Shown: one piece after another, positions 43,081 through 48,339 of the stretch
How positions within the stretch are numbered: the stretch's first letter is position 1
Layout: the number at the start of each line of letters is the position of its first letter
Source of the DNA: Rhodopirellula sp.
GTDB lineage: Bacteria > Planctomycetota > Planctomycetia > Pirellulales > Thermoguttaceae
Length of the DNA stretch: 48,339 bases
Assembly (NCBI GenBank): GCA_012728855.1
Contig: JAAYEH010000700.1
Span: 1-48,339, forward strand
Direction: 5' to 3'
The notes under the pieces: generated by a model
What the model was told of the DNA's origin: nothing
What the model saw: only the letters and a program-made list of their open reading frames with translations
Databases searched by the model: none
Translations under genes and position numbers: made by a program

Positions 43081-44538
43081 ATGTCTTTTTGCGGCAGTCT
43101 CGCGCGAATCGGACGCGTTTTGGCGGTCCTCTTGCTCCTCGCCGCTCCTGCCGCCGCGGAGAAGCCGGACGTGCTGTTCATCGCCATCGACGATCTCAAC
43201 GACTGGACCGGCTGTCTCGGCGGCCACCCCCAGGCCAGCACGCCCCATCTCGACCGTTTGGTGAGCCGCGGCACACTGTTTACCAATGCGCAATGCGCCG
43301 CCCCGGCCTGCAATCCTTCCCGCGCAGCCTTGATGAGCGGCTTGCGGCCCTTTACGACCGGCGTCTATTTGAACAGCCAGCCTTACGGAGAACCACTGCG
43401 AAACGTCACGACTCTGAATCGCTATCTGATCCGGCAGGGTTACGAAGTCATCGGCGGCGGCAAGATCTACCACGGCGGCGGCGGACTGGCGAAGGAAAAC
43501 CAGGCGGATTGGCACGAATATTTCGATCGCGGCGGGGATCCTCATCCGCCGGTCAAGTCCGTCAGCGGCTTGAACATGGCGCATTTCGACTGGGGGCCGC
43601 TCGACGCGCCGGACGAAGAGATGGGCGACTACCGTCTGGTGAGCTGGGCCTCGGAGCAACTCCAACGGAAACACGACAAGCCGCTCTTCCTGGCCGTCGG
43701 CTTCGTCAAGCCGCATTTGCCATGGTACGCTCCCCGCAAATACTTCGACATGTTTCCGCTCGACTCGATCGTGTTGCCCAAGGTGAAACCCGACGATCTG
43801 GACGACGTGCCCGCGGCAGGCGCGAAGATGGCCCGGCCCGAAGGCGACCATGCGGCCGTGCTTGCCCACAACCAATGGAAGCAGGCGGTGCAGGGATATT
43901 TGGCGACGATCAAATTTCTCGACGAGCAGATCGGGCGACTGGCCGACGCCGTGGATCGCTCCGGCCGCGCCGACGACCTGGTGATCGTGCTCTGGTCGGA
44001 TCACGGCTGGCACCTCGGCGAAAAACAGCACTGGCGGAAATTCGCCCTCTGGGAGGAAGCCACACGCGCGCCGCTGGCGTTTATCGCTCCCGGGGTGACG
44101 AAACCCGGTTCTCAGTGCGACGCCCCGGTCGACTTCATGAGCATCTACCCTACGCTCATCGATCTGATCGGCCTCGGCATCCCCGGGCACATCGAAGGGC
44201 CGTCGCTGCGACCGCTTTTGGAGAATCCCCAAGTGCCCTGGGATCGCGGCGCGATCACGACGCACGGCCGCGGCAACCACGGGGTCCGCGACCGGCAATG
44301 GCGTTATATCCGCTACGCCGATGGTTCCGAAGAGCTGTACGACCACCATCAGGATCCGTATGAGTGGAAGAACCTTGCGGGCCTGACACGGTTCGATGCG
44401 GTCAAGCAGCGGCTGGCCGGGATGCTGCCCGAGCAGGAGGCGGAAGACGCGCCGAAAGGACGCGAAAAAGCCGAAGGCGTGAAGCCGCGAGCGAAGAAGG
44501 GTAAGAAAACCTCGGTTCCTGCGGGGGGGGCGCAGTAA
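43081..44538 (+). CDS. Secreted sulfatase (iduronate-2-sulfatase-like)
   Basis: A 485-residue formylglycine sulfatase with a signal peptide ending in LLLLAAPAAAEK. Metal ligands Asp37-Asp38 (FIAIDDLNDW) and the modification site Cys77-Asn-Pro-Ser-Arg81 (CxPSR) are intact, with SDHGWHLGEKQHWRKFALWE later on, the wording of iduronate-2-sulfatase-type (S1) enzymes. Cys77 must be converted to formylglycine by an FGE; an FGE-domain protein is at the left edge of the window, though a link is not shown. The C-terminal 40 residues are Lys/Glu-rich and probably disordered. ATG 43081 has AAGGAG at good spacing and is preferred over TTG 43072. Confidence 0.95.
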   Translation: MSFCGSLARIGRVLAVLLLLAAPAAAEKPDVLFIAIDDLNDWTGCLGGHPQASTPHLDRLVSRGTLFTNAQCAAPACNPSRAALMSGLRPFTTGVYLNSQPYGEPLRNVTTLNRYLIRQGYEVIGGGKIYHGGGGLAKENQADWHEYFDRGGDPHPPVKSVSGLNMAHFDWGPLDAPDEEMGDYRLVSWASEQLQRKHDKPLFLAVGFVKPHLPWYAPRKYFDMFPLDSIVLPKVKPDDLDDVPAAGAKMARPEGDHAAVLAHNQWKQAVQGYLATIKFLDEQIGRLADAVDRSGRADDLVIVLWSDHGWHLGEKQHWRKFALWEEATRAPLAFIAPGVTKPGSQCDAPVDFMSIYPTLIDLIGLGIPGHIEGPSLRPLLENPQVPWDRGAITTHGRGNHGVRDRQWRYIRYADGSEELYDHHQDPYEWKNLAGLTRFDAVKQRLAGMLPEQEAEDAPKGREKAEGVKPRAKKGKKTSVPAGGAQ

Positions 44539-44867
44539 TAGACGGGAACTGGTATCTGCCCTGTTGCGTCTTAGTTATAGGGGAATCGCACCGATTCTGT
44601 CGCTCCCAGCACTGCCGCTCTTGCGGTAAGAAGTCCTCCCGGGGCGTTGATTCGAGAGTTCCTCCAACTATGCTGGAAAATAGGGCGCACCCCTGTCGCG
44701 GGGATTGACGGCAGCGTTCGTTAAGGCGAGCGGCAGATATCGAATTGCCACTCAACAGCCCGGTGGTTCGCCTTCGGTTCGCCGTTGCGCCATCGTTTGA
44801 TCGATTAGCGGTGGCCGGGCTGCCGGGAGGCGATCATCTGCCGGTCGCCCGAGCTTGAGGAGCCAGA
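44539..44867. other. Spacer between sulfatase and giant surface protein
   Basis: About 330 bases with no supportable gene. CAGCCCGG near 44757 and CCGGGCTG near 44815 can pair as a long-range hairpin. The first 40 bases (GGGAACTGG, then CTGCCCTG) may be a decayed GGGGAC-core palindrome. GAGGAG at 44857-44862 is the ribosome-binding site of the next gene. Confidence 0.4.
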
Positions 44868-47800
44868 GTGAGACAACCAAAGATGTCGCGAACCTCAAAA
44901 TTCCGCCGAAGCAGTAGTCGGACGCTGCGATGCGAACCGCTGGAAGAACGAATGCTGCTGGCCGTCGGGGATCCCTCGCTGGCGTTCATCCCCGATGTGA
45001 CCGTATATTCCGGAGCCCCGCTGCATATCGCTCTGGACGGCTTCGACGCCGAAGGCGATGCCCTCACCTACTCGGCTGCCAGCACCAACCCCGCCCTCAC
45101 CGCGACGGTCCCCCTGGGCAATCGCAGCATGAGAATCTCCGTGCAGGACTACGGCGACATGGTGTTCGAGTTGTTCGAGGATCTCACTCCGCGAACCGCG
45201 GAGCGGGTCGCCGAGCTGGCCCAATCCGAGTTCTACGACGGGCTGACGCTTCATCGGGTCATTCCCAGCGTGGCGATCCAAGGCGGCGATCCTTTGGGCA
45301 ACGGCTCGGGCAGTTCCGGTGTCCTCTTCGATGACGAGTTCCATCCGGATTTGCAGTACACCAGTGCCGGAATTCTATCGATGTCGAAAGACGTCGATGA
45401 TACCAACGACGAGGAATTCTTCATTTCCAACGCTGCGGCGCGTTTTCTGGACTTCACCTGCACCGCGTTCGGCTTTTTGGTTGATGGTAACGGCGTTCGC
45501 GAACAGATCAATGCCGTTGCCACCGACGCCGGCGGCAGACCGCTCACGCCGGTCGTGATGAGTTCGGTGACGATCTTCCAGGATCAGGAAAACGGCGTGC
45601 TGCGATTGTCGGCCCCCGAGGGAACTTCCGGGCAGGCCGACGTGACGGTCACGGTCAGCGACGGTCAAGGGGGATCGGCCGAGCGGACGTTCCATGTTAC
45701 CATCGTGCCGGATCCGAACGACGCGCCGCCATTTCTGCTGTCGATCGATCCGGTTCGGACCACCGCTGATATCCCCATCGCGTGGATGATCCCGGCGCAC
45801 GACGTCGAGGGCGACCCGATCGTATACTCCGCCATCGCCTCTCCGAATAACGCGAATCTCCAGGTCAGCGTCAATGCTTCCACGGGAAGTGTTCTGGTGA
45901 CCCCGACCAACGGCATCGTGGGTGTCCATAGCCTTGCCGTCACGGTCGGCGCCACCGGCGGGGCCGCCTGGGACAATCAGGCCGTGCCCGTCTATATCGC
46001 TCCCAAGGCCCCGGGCGGTCCCCAGTTGCTCGCCGCCGCCGATACGGGCGCCAGTGCCGAGGACCGCCTCACCAGTCGCGACAACACTCCCGGAAAAACG
46101 CTGCAATTCCTGGTAACCCGCGTGCTCCCCGGTGCCGAGGTCTCGCTCTATGCCGAGGGTGACCACCTCATCGGCCGGGCAACGGCCGCCGGCGAGACGG
46201 TGACGATCGAAACCAACGGCGCCTTCGATCTGACCGACGGACCACACTCGATCACGGCCGTGCAAACCTTGGTCGGACAGGAGGTCAACGTCGGCAATCT
46301 CCATACCCAAGTCGATCTGGTCAGCGGGGCTTCCGAGCCCGTGGAGATCGTTGTCGACACCGTAGTGCCGCAGTTCACCTCCGATGCACTGCTCGAAGCC
46401 GGCGAAGAGGTTCCCTACAGTTACCATGCCGAAACCGACGCAACCGAGGGGCAGGTTGCCTATGCACTGGTCCAGTCGCCGGCGGGCATGGACGTCGACC
46501 CGATAACGGGGCTAGTGACCTGGACGCCCGTGGCGGGCCAAAGCGGCGATCAGTCGGTAACGCTCTCTGCGACCGACCTGGCCGGCAATGTCGTGGAGCA
46601 AGCTTACCAGATTTCGGTTACCGCGCTGAACCAGGCCCCCGTGATCGTCGTTCCGCTCCCGCAGATCGCTCCACCGGACGGCGATCTGGTCATCAGCGGA
46701 ATTGGCGTCAGCGATCTCGACGCCGCCGCGGCCGAGATCCGCGTGACGCTCACGGTTGCCCACGGCGTCCTTACCGCCCGAACCGATGTCGCCGGCGGAT
46801 TGGCCGTCGACGGCATCTCGGGCAATGCCACCGCCGCTCTCACCTTGACCGGTGCGCCGGCGGCGATCCATGCCACGCTCGTCTCGGCCGCCGGCCTGAA
46901 ATATCGCGGTGCGGCCGGCTACAGCGGTTCCGACTCGCTCATCATCACGGCCGACGACCAGGGCAACTCCGGAACGGGCGGAGCGAAGTCCGCCACGGAG
47001 ACGTTGCCGATCACCGTCGCCTTCACCACCCTGGCGCTGGCCGGCACCGGCGTCGACGACGTTCTTACCATCCTGCCTGGTTCCGGCCCCGGCGAGTGGA
47101 CCGTCGACCTCAACGGTGCTCCCTATCTCGTTGCCGGGCCCAATGCGTCGTTGAGCTTCAACGGCCGCGGCGGTCGCGACACGGTGAAGTTCACCGGCGG
47201 CGGCGGAGCCGATGAAGCAACGATCTGGCCGGATCACGTTGAACTCCGCGGTTCGGGCTATGCGTTCACCGCAGAGAACATCGAGGAAACGGTCTACGAC
47301 GGCGCCGGTGGCACGGATACCGTCACCATCTGGGGCACCCAAGGCGAGAACCTCTGCGATATGCGGCCCGGCGCCGCCGAGATGAGCGGCGACGGGGTAT
47401 CGATCGTCGTTGCGGCCGAGACGATTTACGCCAGAGGCAGGGGCGGTGGTGATGTGGTGAAGCTCCACGATTCGCCGGGCGATGACCTGTTGGAATACTT
47501 CCCCGTCTGGGCTCGCATGTCCGGCGAGGGGTATTTCAACCATGTCAGAGGCTTCAAGACGATGATTGCCGACGCCGAACGGGGCGAAAACGGCAGCGAC
47601 AAGGTCATCTTCCGCGGTTCCAACGCCAACGATTTCTTCAGGGTCACGCCGGTTTCCGCCCGCTTCCTCAGCGGCACCGGCGGCGTCTGGCACGTCGCAC
47701 GAGGGTTCGACACGATCATCGGTTACGGTCGTGGCGGCAATCTGATTGACAAGCTCATTCTTCACGACACGCCCGCCGCGGACACGTTCACGATCAAGCC

Positions 47801-48339
47801 GCTGGAGGCGACTCTGGTCACACCGACCTACACGGTTGCTGCCCATGGATTCGGCACCAAGCAGATCTATCGCGTCAACCCCGACGGCCCCGACGACTCG
47901 ATGGCCATGGCCGATTCCCAATGGGACGACACCCTCGTGGGCAACCCGGAAGCGGTGACACTCAGCGGCAGTCGTCCCGGGTATTCCAATACGGCGCTGG
48001 GCTTCCCGTCCGTGAGGGCCTACAGCACGGGCAACGGCCACGATACCGCCTATTTGGCCGACTTCACCGGCCCGGACGACCCCCGAGCCGAATCCGACAC
48101 GTTCACGGCAAACTCCCTTGTGGTGCAGTTGACGGGGCCCGGTTACAATCTCTGGGCGAGATTGTTCGACGAGGTACGCGCCGAGGCCAAAGGGGGCCGC
48201 GACATCGCCAAACTCAAGGGCAACGCCAACGCCAACGTGCTTACTGCCGCGGCCACCGAGGTGAGCTTCGCCGGGACGAATTTGCTCGGTCCCTTCATCT
48301 ACTACGCTCGATCATTCGACGAAGTGGAGACTCTCGCCG
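44868..48339 (+). CDS. Giant surface protein: EPLEER motif, cyclophilin-like domain, Ig-like domains, tandem repeats (cut by right edge)
   Basis: At least 1157 residues, open to the window end. GTG 44868 is set by GAGGAG five bases upstream; ATG 44883 is in frame. Residues 21-32 read RCEPLEERMLLA, the N-terminal motif of large planctomycete surface proteins. Residues about 85-210 form a cyclophilin-type domain (MVFELFEDLTPRTAERVAEL, TLHRVIPSVAIQGGDP, GILSMSKDVDDTNDEEFFIS); Arg and QGGD are kept, but the usual Gln of SQFF is Glu and the late His is absent, so isomerase activity is doubtful. Ig/cadherin-like stretches follow (GQVAYALVQSPAGMDVDPIT). From about residue 720 several diverged repeats of 45-65 residues appear, with a pattern like D-x-V-x-L-x-D-S-x-x-D...L-S/R-G-x-G-Y-x-x-x-x-x-F-D. 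The product is probably exported and cell-surface bound; its ligand is unknown. Confidence 0.88.
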   Translation, partial: MRQPKMSRTSKFRRSSSRTLRCEPLEERMLLAVGDPSLAFIPDVTVYSGAPLHIALDGFDAEGDALTYSAASTNPALTATVPLGNRSMRISVQDYGDMVFELFEDLTPRTAERVAELAQSEFYDGLTLHRVIPSVAIQGGDPLGNGSGSSGVLFDDEFHPDLQYTSAGILSMSKDVDDTNDEEFFISNAAARFLDFTCTAFGFLVDGNGVREQINAVATDAGGRPLTPVVMSSVTIFQDQENGVLRLSAPEGTSGQADVTVTVSDGQGGSAERTFHVTIVPDPNDAPPFLLSIDPVRTTADIPIAWMIPAHDVEGDPIVYSAIASPNNANLQVSVNASTGSVLVTPTNGIVGVHSLAVTVGATGGAAWDNQAVPVYIAPKAPGGPQLLAAADTGASAEDRLTSRDNTPGKTLQFLVTRVLPGAEVSLYAEGDHLIGRATAAGETVTIETNGAFDLTDGPHSITAVQTLVGQEVNVGNLHTQVDLVSGASEPVEIVVDTVVPQFTSDALLEAGEEVPYSYHAETDATEGQVAYALVQSPAGMDVDPITGLVTWTPVAGQSGDQSVTLSATDLAGNVVEQAYQISVTALNQAPVIVVPLPQIAPPDGDLVISGIGVSDLDAAAAEIRVTLTVAHGVLTARTDVAGGLAVDGISGNATAALTLTGAPAAIHATLVSAAGLKYRGAAGYSGSDSLIITADDQGNSGTGGAKSATETLPITVAFTTLALAGTGVDDVLTILPGSGPGEWTVDLNGAPYLVAGPNASLSFNGRGGRDTVKFTGGGGADEATIWPDHVELRGSGYAFTAENIEETVYDGAGGTDTVTIWGTQGENLCDMRPGAAEMSGDGVSIVVAAETIYARGRGGGDVVKLHDSPGDDLLEYFPVWARMSGEGYFNHVRGFKTMIADAERGENGSDKVIFRGSNANDFFRVTPVSARFLSGTGGVWHVARGFDTIIGYGRGGNLIDKLILHDTPAADTFTIKPLEATLVTPTYTVAAHGFGTKQIYRVNPDGPDDSMAMADSQWDDTLVGNPEAVTLSGSRPGYSNTALGFPSVRAYSTGNGHDTAYLADFTGPDDPRAESDTFTANSLVVQLTGPGYNLWARLFDEVRAEAKGGRDIAKLKGNANANVLTAAATEVSFAGTNLLGPFIYYARSFDEVETLA

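Noticed and set aside
43063..44349. 428-codon minus-strand ORF
   Set aside because: Antisense to the sulfatase with an intact CxPSR site.
46512..48041. 509-codon minus-strand ORF
   Set aside because: Antisense to the giant surface protein, whose forward frame is open for more than 1150 codons with clear domain text.
1..48339. tRNA, rRNA, CRISPR array or riboswitch
   Set aside because: No clover-leaf with a GGTTCGAATCC-type loop, no spaced direct repeats and no recognisable riboswitch core were seen by eye. A weak GTTCGAGAATCC near 16118 lacks the rest of a tRNA.

Overview
The window is about 48.3 kb of GC-rich bacterial DNA. Its gene content points to the phylum Planctomycetota, most likely a member of the Pirellulales or a close relative. 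The markers are a DUF1800/DUF1501 pair, a prepilin-like DUF1559 protein followed by a small lipoprotein, PQQ-type secreted beta-propellers, a sulfatase and a formylglycine-generating-enzyme (FGE) protein, a Tat-exported Gfo/Idh/MocA oxidoreductase, and a giant surface protein opening with an EPLEERMLL motif. This placement is inference from family content; no rRNA, tRNA, CRISPR array, phage or intact transposase was seen.

Layout. 1-2011 (minus): an FGE-domain protein cut by the left edge and a TolB-like propeller. 2298-4158 (plus): a two-gene ABC-2 exporter. 4323-8913 (plus): a secreted protein of unknown function, DUF1800 and DUF1501. 9189-11283: a PQQ-propeller/malectin gene broken by two frame changes. 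11316-13481: an unknown gene and a uroporphyrinogen-decarboxylase-fold methyltransferase. 13700-16330 (minus): a response regulator-PAS-SpoIIE phosphatase, preceded by what looks like the wreck of a CHASE-domain histidine kinase. 16799-26790: two giant membrane-anchored proteins that together hold three copies of one architecture. 27099-28607: DUF1559 plus lipoprotein. 28768-30215: overlapping moaE-moaA. 30311-34952 (minus): a secreted methyltransferase-like/PQQ protein and an esterase. 35335-36991: an orphan truncated ParD-like protein, a BNR sialidase-like protein and a Gfo/Idh/MocA remnant. 37487-40282 (minus): a tyrosine-rich exported peptide and an overlapping SDR-ruvX-lipase run. 40614-44538 (plus): oxidoreductase, alpha/beta hydrolase and sulfatase. 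44868-end: a giant surface protein with a cyclophilin-like domain and tandem repeats, cut by the right edge.

How the genes work together. Most products are exported and many fit breakdown of complex, perhaps sulfated, polysaccharides: sulfatase, FGE protein, sialidase-like protein, esterases, a Tat oxidoreductase and propellers. The rest are regulation (RsbU-like phosphatase), molybdopterin synthesis and housekeeping (RuvX).

The most striking non-coding feature is a dense set of dispersed palindromic repeats in at least five families. These include five copies of a long hairpin with roughly 29-bp arms (three copies carry extra outer inverted repeats, about 150-175 bp in total), three GGGGAC-core palindromes, a double CACTGCTTG palindrome, three copies of a TTTGGAGTGCG element, and one palindrome inside an open reading frame. 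No candidate mobilising enzyme is in the window. The best candidate for an undescribed protein system is the three-module giant envelope protein locus at 16799-26790.
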